Below are positions 5,763 through 11,840 of a stretch of 11,840 bases of DNA, one piece after another. The stretch is from a bacterium. Lineage in GTDB: Bacteria; Patescibacteriota; Minisyncoccia; Minisyncoccales; UBA10102. How positions within the stretch are numbered: position 1 is the stretch's first letter; every line of letters starts with the position of its first letter. Under the pieces are notes generated by a model, which was given only the letters and a program-made list of their open reading frames with translations, had not been told where the DNA came from and searched no databases. Both the position numbers and the translations under genes were made by a program. Location: contig JAUYJZ010000012.1 of the NCBI GenBank assembly GCA_030698465.1, positions 1-11,840 on the forward strand. The letters are read 5' to 3'.

Positions 5763-5792
5763 CCCCGCACATAAAATTTATGTGCGGGGTTA
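5760..5792. terminator. Perfect palindrome shared by the corA and ftsQ stop codons, copy 2 of the GCACATAAA hairpin
   Basis: Bases 5760-5775 and 5777-5792 are perfect complements around a single A (16 bp; a real loop would open a few central pairs). The corA TAA (5760-5762) and the ftsQ TAA (5790-5792 on the minus strand) occupy its two ends. Its position between convergent genes suggests a bidirectional terminator. U-tracts are weak: on the minus side TTAAAACCACTTC precedes a T-run about 12 bases away. The core matches the hairpin at 459-489. Confidence 0.7.
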
Positions 5793-6605
5793 GTCTTGGT
5801 ACTTGAGATAGGCTTGAGATCCGAAACGAAGGTCAATGTATTCTAACTCTTCCCTCCTCTCTGGAGGGACTTTTTGTTCCAGCACAAGCCGAAGCTTTGC
5901 TTCCTGCCAGTCCATGTCTTCTTTTGTATCCAGAAATATCTTGAATCCTTCCTGAGTTTTCGCCTGTATTTCCCCTCCTGCTGCAATATCAAAAGCCACG
6001 GTTGAAAAGCGTGCAAGCTCTCCTGCGGCTTGAAACTTTTCCTTGAAATTCAAGAGCAAAGAAAGCAAGGACGGGTCCAGGAGTTCCTGGCCCAGCTGCG
6101 GGCTCCCATCTGAATGAAATACCGCATAGTTACCCTCGTCTGTAACTTTCTTGTATGGGACACCTTTTTCGTCTATGGCCAGGCAAAGATCCTCTTTGCC
6201 TGCCTCGCCGGCAGGCGGGCACCAGGTAGCTTTCTGCTCTCGTTCCTGAATATTCACCCCCAGCGTCTTTGGCAAAGAGCGCTCAACGGAAATGCTGGAA
6301 ATTAAAGGAAAAGCAGACAAGAGCTTCTCTTCCATATATTTTGCATCAAACAAAAGAATGCTGTTTGTGGGAATTCCCAGCCACGGCTTCCACCATGCCT
6401 CCCGTATTGTAAAAAGGACTCGCTCATTTGAAAGCTCGTTTGTGCCCTCCACACGGACCTCTTGAATTTCTAGCCAGGGAGAAAATACCACAGTCCAAAA
6501 AAGGAACGAAGAGAGAAAGAGAAATCCAAGCGCGTACCAAAAATACCTTCTCTTGAGAAACGACACCCGCTTCTTTTTCCTTTTAAAGCGCATTTGTCTT
6601 CTCAT
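5790..6605 (-). CDS. ftsQ: Cell division protein FtsQ/DivIB with POTRA domain
   Basis: FtsQ/DivIB is a bitopic divisome protein linking FtsB/FtsL and septal peptidoglycan enzymes. The 271-residue protein has a basic cytoplasmic N-terminus (1-20), one membrane helix (about 22-42) and a POTRA domain (about 46-122: EIQEVRVEGTNELSNERV, NSILLFD, SSISVERSLPKTLGVNIQER). A beta domain follows, ending YIDLRFGSQAYLKY, typical of the family. Residues 129-137 (CPPAGEAGK) are encoded by a GC-rich palindrome and look like an in-frame insertion before LCLAIDEKG. The ATG overlaps the TAA that ends the extended FemAB frame (TAATG), so coupling is likely; GAAGG lies 8 bases before the ATG. Last gene of the envelope cluster. 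Confidence 0.85.
   Translation of the reverse strand: MRRQMRFKRKKKRVSFLKRRYFWYALGFLFLSSFLFWTVVFSPWLEIQEVRVEGTNELSNERVLFTIREAWWKPWLGIPTNSILLFDAKYMEEKLLSAFPLISSISVERSLPKTLGVNIQEREQKATWCPPAGEAGKEDLCLAIDEKGVPYKKVTDEGNYAVFHSDGSPQLGQELLDPSLLSLLLNFKEKFQAAGELARFSTVAFDIAAGGEIQAKTQEGFKIFLDTKEDMDWQEAKLRLVLEQKVPPERREELEYIDLRFGSQAYLKYQD
6195..6219. repeat. GC-rich palindromic element inside ftsQ
   Basis: GCCTGCC (6198-6204) pairs with GGCAGGC (6210-6216) over the loop TCGCC, with G-T wobbles extending the stem to 6195/6219. It is far more GC-rich than the gene around it and encodes PPAGEAGK in frame. A GC palindrome with the same 5-base loop length occurs at 1075-1095. It resembles small palindromic repeats that I recall as frequent in parcubacterial genomes. 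Confidence 0.6.
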
Positions 6606-6673
6606 TACAGATGCCTTCGCATTCTTCTCACATACTCAAAAAATGCAGTAGGCCAATACTTCCATGACAACGG
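6605..6673 (-). pseudogene. Severed C-terminal tail of the FemAB gene (same frame, after an internal TAA)
   Basis: After the TAA at 6676-6674 the same frame stays open for 22 codons and ends at TAA (6607-6605), overlapping the ftsQ ATG as TAATG. The codons read PLSWKYW at the start and EYVRRMRRHL at the end. FemAB homologues often end in a DLPLS-like segment followed by aromatic residues and a basic arginine-rich helix; KTQD-stop-PLSW fits this with one Leu (TTA) changed to TAA. So the tail is probably ancestral coding sequence, lost by a point mutation, a sequencing error or readthrough. Confidence 0.65.
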
Positions 6674-7624
6674 TTAATCCTGCGTTTTCACATAGAGATG
6701 CGCCTCTCCCCCAAACCCCTGCTTAAACAGCGTAGGGCCCGCCCAAGGATGAGAAGGCTGGGTCTTTGGGTCAACATATCCCCAAAAGTCATAAATCCTG
6801 CACCCTCTTTTTCTTGCCTCACGGATTGCCTCCCACTGCAAAAGATAAGGGATTGAATACTTGGCATATTGGGGCAAAGAAGCTGCATGGTGATAGAACC
6901 CAATGCCAGACCAAAAGACCACAAAAGAAGCAGCTGCAATCTCTCCTTTATACTTTGCAAAGAATAATTGTACCTGATTATCTTTTGAAAAAACCGCAAA
7001 CTCATTTTCCAAATATTCTCTGGAAAAGGGGGTGAAGGCCTGACGCTGTGAAACTTGCTCATGCATTGCGCTAAAGGTTGCAACGTCCCCGGAACTGCCG
7101 GACTGTTCCAAGGCAATATCTGGATTTTTCATTGCCTGGCGCACAAGATACCTTGTGGTTTTCCTCATAGCAGAAAACAACTGGTCCTCTGGGATAAGAA
7201 GATTAAGTTTCCAAGAGGCCTCGGGATGCATTTGTGCGGGCGCTCTTTTAAAGCCCAGATTTTTAAAGATTGCTGTATTCTCCTTTGTTCTTTCCCACAC
7301 GGGATTGATTCGGATAAAGCTTGCGCCCTCCTCCTTGGCAAGGTTCTTTAAAAGGAGCAAAAGCGTTCCTATCATCTCTTTTTGAGGAATTTTGGCCACC
7401 GGCCCATGAGGAACCAAGAGAAAGGTTCCCCTCTTTGCCGCCACCTTCACAATGAGAGCGACACCTCTAAGATCGCTCCCCTCATATAACCCATATCTCC
7501 ATACCTTCTCTCGCATTAACCTTTGAAACTCTCCCCACTGCCAAGAGTGCAGAAAGGTTTTTTCCTCGCATTCTGCCAAAAACCCTTCCCATTCCTCTTT
7601 GTTTGTTATTCCCTTAATCTCCAT
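6674..7624 (-). CDS. FemAB-family aminoacyl-tRNA-dependent peptidoglycan transferase, C-terminally truncated
   Basis: FemABX proteins transfer amino acids from aminoacyl-tRNA to the peptide stem of lipid II, building the cross-bridge at the inner membrane face. The 316-residue product shows the two-GNAT-fold pattern: an N-terminal half with FLHSWQWGEFQRL and RINPVWE, a central RKTTRYLVRQA segment, and a C-terminal half with GEIAAASFVVFW, YHHAASLP, YLLQWEAIREA and YDFWGYVDP. The family-typical HPWAG-LFKQGFGGE stretch comes near the end. ATG at 7624 is preferred to GTG at 7630; neither has a good ribosome site. The frame stops at TAA (6676-6674), while a plausible tail continues in frame to 6605. 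The fold core is intact, so the product may still work. Its neighbours (MurF-like, FtsQ) fit a wall role. Confidence 0.85.
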   Translation of the reverse strand: MEIKGITNKEEWEGFLAECEEKTFLHSWQWGEFQRLMREKVWRYGLYEGSDLRGVALIVKVAAKRGTFLLVPHGPVAKIPQKEMIGTLLLLLKNLAKEEGASFIRINPVWERTKENTAIFKNLGFKRAPAQMHPEASWKLNLLIPEDQLFSAMRKTTRYLVRQAMKNPDIALEQSGSSGDVATFSAMHEQVSQRQAFTPFSREYLENEFAVFSKDNQVQLFFAKYKGEIAAASFVVFWSGIGFYHHAASLPQYAKYSIPYLLQWEAIREARKRGCRIYDFWGYVDPKTQPSHPWAGPTLFKQGFGGEAHLYVKTQD

Positions 7625-7635
7625 ATTCACTTGAA

Positions 7636-7658
7636 TAAACTTAGTGAGACTAAGTTTA
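7636..7658. repeat. Perfect AT-rich palindrome between the aminotransferase and FemAB genes
   Basis: TAAACTTAGT (7636-7645) is perfectly complementary to ACTAAGTTTA (7649-7658) with loop GAG: 10 bp. The TAA of the aminotransferase gene lies inside it (7658-7656 on the minus strand). It fills most of the 31-base gap before the FemAB ATG. It may be an mRNA processing or attenuation hairpin; without a GC stem or U-tract it is unlikely to be a strong terminator. Confidence 0.6.
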
Positions 7659-8888
7659 AAATGACTTCAGAAACGTGATAATTCGGTCTGCTGGTTTCTT
7701 AGTGATGTTGATATGAGTGGGGAGATTTAAGGTAGTTTTTGCTAACTCCTCGGCTTGATGACAACTCCCCCATTTGTATCCCATCTTTGCAATATCAGTA
7801 TCATGAGGAGCAATGGGCGTGGTATACCAATCCCCCAGCAGCAAATTTTGCGCCCACGCATTTTTAATAATTGCGTGCGCCTTGGGGTGGCGTATGGGAT
7901 AACGTAAAAAGATACTGCCTTCTTGGTATTTAGTATCTAGTATTTGGTATTTAGTATCTCTTAATTCACGCGCATAAAAATCTGCCATTTCTTTTCGGTG
8001 TGCGTTAAACCGTTCCAGTTTCTGCAGTTGTTTTCTTGCAAGAATAGCTAAAACATTAGGAAGTGCTTTGGGGAAATATCCTGGCCGGCTTCCACGTTTC
8101 TCTTTTTTGTGAACTGCTTTGGAAAGCATATGAATCCATTGAGCTACAACTAAAAGATACCTGCCAAAGATACTATAGGTAGGAAGGATAAGGAGATTCA
8201 TCAACCAAGGGTGCAAAACCTGCTGCTTTATCCAAAGAAATGGTGGGTACCCTGCTTTTTGTTGATAGGCTCTTACCTTTTCAGCTAGCTCATTATCATT
8301 GGTGGCTACCATGCCTCCATATACGCAAGAGATAACCTTATCTCTTGAAAAGCTAAAGAAGGCAGCTTTCCCAAAGGTACCAACCTTCTTTCCTTTGTAT
8401 GTTGCCCCCAAGGCATGAGCACAATCCTCCAAGAGAATGAGGTTATACTTTTTGCAGATTTCTTGAATTTTCTCCATATCAGCAGGATACCCAAAGGTGT
8501 GCTGCAGGAGTACTGCGCGGGATCTTGGAGTAATTTTTGCCACCAAATCTTCAGGAGACATGTTGTAATCTTTCTTGCAATCAACATACACAGGGGTAAG
8601 TCCTGACCACAGGATAGGGTTTGGTACTGCGTTGCAGGTAAAGGCTTGGATAAGAACCTCATCTCCCTTCTGCAACGAAAGAGCATCCAACAGGGCAAGG
8701 AAACTTGATCTGCCGCTATTGAAAGAATAGGCATATTGCACCCCAAGGTAGTTTTTGAACTCATCTTCCAATAGAGAAATGTCTTCCCCGCTTTTCCAGC
8801 GCCAAGGCTGCACATAGAGAGAAAGAGCAGCCCAAATATCGTCTGCTTCCGTGTTGGGAGACAAGGATATTGTAATGGGGCGTATCAT
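7656..8888 (-). CDS. DegT/DnrJ/EryC1/StrS-family PLP aminotransferase
   Basis: These fold-type I enzymes usually aminate nucleotide-linked keto sugars for surface polysaccharides. The 410-residue protein shows the family marks: SGRSS (58-62) for the PLP phosphate, QHTFGYPAD (129-137), LLEDCAHALGA with the ring-nitrogen aspartate D155, and SFSRDKVIS with the probable PLP lysine K184. A long hydrophobic stretch (about 222-255, PWLMNLLILPTYSIFG...LLVV) may contact the membrane. Residues 311-322 (DTKYQ-IL-DTKYQ) come from a tandem heptanucleotide repeat. ATG overlaps the TGA of the MurF-like gene (ATGA). The substrate is not known; no sugar epimerase or dehydratase gene is nearby, so an amino-sugar role is inferred from family only. 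Confidence 0.88.
   Translation of the reverse strand: MIRPITISLSPNTEADDIWAALSLYVQPWRWKSGEDISLLEDEFKNYLGVQYAYSFNSGRSSFLALLDALSLQKGDEVLIQAFTCNAVPNPILWSGLTPVYVDCKKDYNMSPEDLVAKITPRSRAVLLQHTFGYPADMEKIQEICKKYNLILLEDCAHALGATYKGKKVGTFGKAAFFSFSRDKVISCVYGGMVATNDNELAEKVRAYQQKAGYPPFLWIKQQVLHPWLMNLLILPTYSIFGRYLLVVAQWIHMLSKAVHKKEKRGSRPGYFPKALPNVLAILARKQLQKLERFNAHRKEMADFYARELRDTKYQILDTKYQEGSIFLRYPIRHPKAHAIIKNAWAQNLLLGDWYTTPIAPHDTDIAKMGYKWGSCHQAEELAKTTLNLPTHINITKKPADRIITFLKSF
7922..7956 (-). repeat. Five tandem heptamers, consensus TACTAAA, inside the aminotransferase gene
   Basis: On the minus strand the units are TACTAAA, TACCAAA, TACTAGA, TACTAAA and TACCAAG, ending at 7922. A degenerate sixth unit (TAAGAGA, 7963-7957) precedes them. 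Three units make 21 bases, so the protein repeats every 7 residues (DTKYQ at 311 and 318). The tract sits between a helix and the next strand and keeps the frame. Confidence 0.85.
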
Positions 8889-10486
8889 AATTCCAAGAGG
8901 GAGAGGATGGCAGGGGGCACCCTTCCTTCCAGCAACACCACATCTCCTTTTCTTGCTGTAGCTAAAATCCTTTTCGCAATTTCCTCTGGATCCTCTGAAA
9001 GCACTATATTCTCTTCCTTCGTGCCTTTTTCTTTTGCCCCTTTCAAGAGAGAGGGAAATTCATCTGCGGTGGTAATAAATATTGTGTCGCATATCTCTCC
9101 TGCCTTTCTGCCAATCTCAAGATGCAAGCTACTTGAAGCTGAACCCAGCTCAATTAAAGAAGGCATGACTAAGATTTTCTTTCCTTGCCATAGTTTTAAA
9201 TGTTCCAAAGCAGCGAACACTCCATCTGGATTTGCAGAATAGCTGGAATCCAAGATGTCAAAATCATTCTTTCCTTTTTTTAACTGCATGGCGCTTGCCT
9301 CCAGAGGGGCATCCTTTAAGGCCTCAGCTATCTCCACAATGGTCATGCCCAGTTCCTTTGCTGCGGCCCCTGCCAAGAGCGCATTCTCCACATTGTGCCC
9401 TCCCACCAAAGGAAGATTTACACTAGCCTCCTGACCGTCCTTGGCAACCAAGGTGAAGTTGACGCGGTCTTTCATGACTGCTACGTCTTTTGCGAATACA
9501 TCTCTCCTCCCCTTTGTAGAACACCAAATATAGTTTGCAAAGGCTGAATTCCAAAGCTGAAGCCAAGGACCAAGCTCATGAAGCTGTTTTGAGTCGTCAT
9601 TAAGGATCAATGCTCCTCCACTGGGCAGAGACTGCACTAGTTCCCCTCCTCCCTCTGCAGAAAAGAGGTTCATTTTAGATCCAAAGACCCCCAGGTGCTG
9701 TTCGTTGACTCCCGTCACAATGCCAAGGGTTGGCTTTGCCATATCAGAGAGAAGTTTTACACCCCCTTTGCTATACGCTCCCATCTCGCATATAAAGACC
9801 TGATGTTCATCAGTCAGGTCGTATAGTATGGTATGGGCAACACCCATTTCCGAGTTCTTGTGTTCAGGGGTTTTTACCGTGAAAAACTTCTTTTGCAGAA
9901 TATGACTAAGCAACTCTTTGGTGGAGGTTTTTCCGTAGCTTCCAGTAATTCCCACCACCTTGAGCTCTTTTAGCTTCTCTCTTTTTTCTTTGGCCCTTTT
10001 CAGGATTCTCCTTCTTTCAAATATAGTGTAGGGCTGCCACAAAAGCACAACTAGAGAGCCGATAAGCAAGGAAAACAAATCAAAGAAAAGCAAAAAGAGG
10101 AATACAAAACCCGGAGCAAAAAGAAGAGCAGCTGCCAGAAACGAGGACTGCAGTAAAAGAACTGAGAGAATAAGCACAGCGGTCTTTCTTGTGAGAACGG
10201 GCAAGAGCAGTGTTCTCTTTCTCTTTGCATTAAAAAGCAGTACCGTTTCTCCTATATACAAGAGAATCAAAAGAGTTACTGCGGCCTCTCTTTGAAAAAG
10301 CCACAGGGCAAGCAAACCAAGCTTTAAAACCACAAAGGGATGGAAGAACAAGCGACGCCCTTTTTGCGTACGAAAATGCGCCACAAAGCGCTTCATATGG
10401 TATTCTTTTAACTGCCAAAGGTACAAGGCAAATAGGAGGGCTCTGGCAGTTCTGAGATACCAAAAGAATGAAAATAAAAGTAGCAT
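8885..10486 (-). CDS. murF: MurF-like Mur ligase with an N-terminal membrane domain
   Basis: MurF adds D-Ala-D-Ala to UDP-MurNAc-tripeptide using ATP. Residues 1 to about 155 hold several hydrophobic segments (about 2-24, 50-88, 100-125, 126-150) instead of the usual MurF substrate-binding domain. The Mur ligase core follows: P-loop GITGSYGKTSTK at 179-190, then NEQHLGVFGS near residue 265, matching the family N..H.g.fgS motif. GGHNVENALLAGAAA comes next. The C-terminal domain has DSSYSANPDGV, close to the MurF D-sYNANP-S motif, but Asn is replaced by Ser, and EASAMQ stands where a GR motif is usual. These changes leave the exact substrate open; it could be a paralogue. ATG lies one base after the hydrolase TAG, and its TGA overlaps the aminotransferase ATG. 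At 533 residues it is longer than ordinary MurF (about 450). Confidence 0.8.
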   Translation of the reverse strand: MLLLFSFFWYLRTARALLFALYLWQLKEYHMKRFVAHFRTQKGRRLFFHPFVVLKLGLLALWLFQREAAVTLLILLYIGETVLLFNAKRKRTLLLPVLTRKTAVLILSVLLLQSSFLAAALLFAPGFVFLFLLFFDLFSLLIGSLVVLLWQPYTIFERRRILKRAKEKREKLKELKVVGITGSYGKTSTKELLSHILQKKFFTVKTPEHKNSEMGVAHTILYDLTDEHQVFICEMGAYSKGGVKLLSDMAKPTLGIVTGVNEQHLGVFGSKMNLFSAEGGGELVQSLPSGGALILNDDSKQLHELGPWLQLWNSAFANYIWCSTKGRRDVFAKDVAVMKDRVNFTLVAKDGQEASVNLPLVGGHNVENALLAGAAAKELGMTIVEIAEALKDAPLEASAMQLKKGKNDFDILDSSYSANPDGVFAALEHLKLWQGKKILVMPSLIELGSASSSLHLEIGRKAGEICDTIFITTADEFPSLLKGAKEKGTKEENIVLSEDPEEIAKRILATARKGDVVLLEGRVPPAILSLLEL

Positions 10487-10487
10487 G

Positions 10488-11255
10488 CTATTTTGCCAAA
10501 GAAATAATCAGTTCAGTTAATTCTTGAGGAACGTCAACATGAAGATTATGTCCGGATTCAGGCACAATGGAAAGTTGGGATCCGAGAATCGTTTGTTCCA
10601 TAAGTCTTGCGTCTTTTAAGGGTGTAATACGGTCCTCCCCTCCCCAAATGAGAAAAGTGGGGACCGCAACCTGCGGGAACATCGCCGTTAAATCTTCTCG
10701 GATAACTTTTTGGAAAATCTCCCTCATGATTCCGTAGGTCTTGATGTAATCGGGGTGTTGGAGCATCTTGTACCCAATGCGTTTTATGTTCGTTCGCACA
10801 TTGACCGGAGCCACATACAAGAGAACTCCAAGAATTTTTGAAAGCACCTTTAAAAAGTGTTCTCTTAATCCCGGACCTCTTCGTACGGCAGCCGGGGCCA
10901 AAAGAATAAGCTTTTCCACCCTTGAAGGCGAAAAAAGGGCTAGTTGAAGCGCGATTTGGCCTCCAACGGAATGACCCACGATAATGACCTTGCTCTCTCC
11001 TATCGCATCCATAAAAGCGAGAACCAGAAAAGCATATTCCTTGATGCCCCACACCGCATCAGGAGGAGAACTCGCGCCGAATCCGGGAAGATCTATGGCA
11101 TAGACACGAAACCCCTGCTTCGTTATCTCGCTTGCAATTCTCTCCCATTTCCCAGAAGAACTCCCCCATCCATGCAGAATTAAAAGAGCTGGCCCCTCTC
11201 CTGCAATTTTATACCCCACCTGAAGGCCTTGAACATTGAGGCTTTCTTCTCTCAT
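10488..11255 (-). CDS. Alpha/beta hydrolase
   Basis: This 255-residue protein is a single-domain alpha/beta hydrolase of the esterase/lipase/haloperoxidase type. Visible marks are the oxyanion loop HGWG (28-31), a DLPGFGASS strand-loop (55-63), the nucleophile elbow GHSVGG with S96, the acid D208 (WGGEDRITP) and H236 (SGHNLHVDVP). A helical cap lies at about 125-190. There is no signal peptide, so it is probably cytoplasmic. ATG overlaps the serS TGA (ATGA), and AAGGA lies about 12 bases upstream. It sits directly before the MurF-like gene in the same operon, which may hint at envelope-related work. The substrate cannot be read from sequence. Confidence 0.88.
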   Translation of the reverse strand: MREESLNVQGLQVGYKIAGEGPALLILHGWGSSSGKWERIASEITKQGFRVYAIDLPGFGASSPPDAVWGIKEYAFLVLAFMDAIGESKVIIVGHSVGGQIALQLALFSPSRVEKLILLAPAAVRRGPGLREHFLKVLSKILGVLLYVAPVNVRTNIKRIGYKMLQHPDYIKTYGIMREIFQKVIREDLTAMFPQVAVPTFLIWGGEDRITPLKDARLMEQTILGSQLSIVPESGHNLHVDVPQELTELIISLAK

Positions 11256-11840
11256 TTCTTCTTGATTTCCTTCTTGCCCAGATACTTTTGCAAGGCCTTG
11301 GGTATCTTTATACTTCCGTCTTTTTGCTGGTAGTTCTCCATAATGGCAACAAAGGTTCTGCCAATAGCAAAGGCGGTTGCATTCAACATATGCACATATT
11401 CTGGTTTCCCGTCTTTTCCTCGAAAACGAGTATTCAATCTTCTTGCTTGAAAATCCGTGACATTAGAAGCAGAACTTACCTCGCGATACTTCCCTTGTCC
11501 TGGCAGCCATGCCTCAATATCTATGGTAGAAGAGGAAGGACGAGACATATCTCCTGTTGCCAACTGCATCACCTGATATGGAATTTCCAGCGCTTGCCAC
11601 AATTTCTCTTCAAAAGAAACTAGGAACTGGTGCTCTTCTTTGGACTTTTCTGGGTGCGCAAAAGAAAACAACTCTACTTTATCAAACTGATGAACGCGCA
11701 ATATTCCCTTGGTATCTTTGCCATAGGAACCCGCCTCCTCTCTGAAGCAAGTTGAAAAAGCAACATATCTTTTCGGCAAATCCTTTTCATTAAATATTTC
11801 TCCTGCATGCATAGGCCCTACCGACTGTTCTGCGGTTCCC
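11252..11840 (-). CDS. serS: Seryl-tRNA synthetase, C-terminal part (5' end beyond the window)
   Basis: SerRS charges tRNA-Ser in two ATP-dependent steps. The frame is open to the window edge, so the N-terminal tRNA-binding coiled coil and motif 1 are not seen; the ATG at 11812 is internal. The visible part of the class II catalytic domain starts with GTAEQSVGPMHAGE (the TxE serine-binding motif). Motif 2 follows (FREEAGSYGKDTKGILRVHQF and KVELF). Then come DIEAWLPGQGKYREVSSASN and TDFQARRLNTRFR, and motif 3 (NATAFAIGRTFVAIMENYQ). A lysine-rich tail (GKKEIKKK) ends the protein. Its TGA overlaps the start of the hydrolase gene. Being upstream of the FemAB gene in the same presumed transcript, it might help supply seryl-tRNA to wall synthesis, but that is speculative. 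Confidence 0.95.
   Translation of the reverse strand, partial: GTAEQSVGPMHAGEIFNEKDLPKRYVAFSTCFREEAGSYGKDTKGILRVHQFDKVELFSFAHPEKSKEEHQFLVSFEEKLWQALEIPYQVMQLATGDMSRPSSSTIDIEAWLPGQGKYREVSSASNVTDFQARRLNTRFRGKDGKPEYVHMLNATAFAIGRTFVAIMENYQQKDGSIKIPKALQKYLGKKEIKKK

Noticed and set aside
6674..6676. TAA reassigned as a sense codon in this organism
   Set aside because: TAA is the terminal stop of the receiver, coiled-coil, grpE, dnaK, corA, ftsQ and aminotransferase genes, several followed at once by a new start or a hairpin.
7922..7963. Heptamer tract as a CRISPR or tRNA-like array
   Set aside because: Units are only 7 bases, contiguous without spacers, and lie in frame within a coding gene.
8885..8887. 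UGA recoding to glycine as in Gracilibacteria/SR1
   Set aside because: UGA ends the MurF-like gene and serS in ATGA overlaps at the expected protein ends, and no in-frame UGA is needed within any gene.
10481..10490. TAGCATGCTA palindrome at the hydrolase/MurF-like junction as an operator
   Set aside because: It is a 10-base palindrome made by the TAG-C-ATG junction itself, inside an operon, with no promoter.

Overview
The window looks like chromosome of an uncultivated ultra-small bacterium of the Candidate Phyla Radiation (Patescibacteria, most like Parcubacteria). This is inferred from protein style: a CorA whose body and GMN region read like parcubacterial homologues, an FtsQ with a palindromic insert, a MurF-like ligase with a membrane N-terminus, a stand-alone receiver protein and a very compact layout. 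UAA, UAG and UGA all end genes here, so UGA-recoding lineages (Gracilibacteria, SR1) are unlikely. Every gene except corA is on the minus strand.

Right to left along the minus strand, region 1 (11840 to 5790) is a tightly packed cell-envelope cluster: the 3' part of serS, an alpha/beta hydrolase, a MurF-like ligase with a membrane N-terminus, a DegT/StrS-type PLP aminotransferase, a FemAB-type aminoacyl-tRNA-dependent peptidoglycan transferase and an FtsQ/DivIB division protein. Junctions are ATGA, TAGcATG, ATGA, a 25-base gap holding a perfect palindrome, and (for the ancestral FemAB end) TAATG. They probably form one transcript. The FemAB frame is cut by a TAA 22 sense codons before what looks like its original end. 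SerRS could supply seryl-tRNA for FemAB, but this is only an inference.

Region 2 (5762 to 4650) holds corA on the plus strand, facing ftsQ. The two stop codons sit symmetrically in one shared perfect palindrome. corA has a structured leader and is divergent from the heat-shock operon grpE-dnaK-dnaJ (4622 to 1234). That operon has a clear sigma-70-type promoter overlapped by a GTATAC dyad, and no CIRCE element.

Region 3 (1233 to 1) has a large hairpin after dnaJ, a strong promoter and structured leader for tRNA-Lys(UUU) with encoded CCA, a small coiled-coil protein whose promoter predicts a leaderless mRNA, a second copy of the palindrome seen at corA/ftsQ, and a single-domain response regulator with a near-consensus promoter and an intrinsic terminator.

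I found no CRISPR array, insertion sequence, phage gene or defence system. The notable features are small: dispersed and covarying hairpins, repeat insertions inside genes, the interrupted FemAB C-terminus and the RNA-structured leaders.
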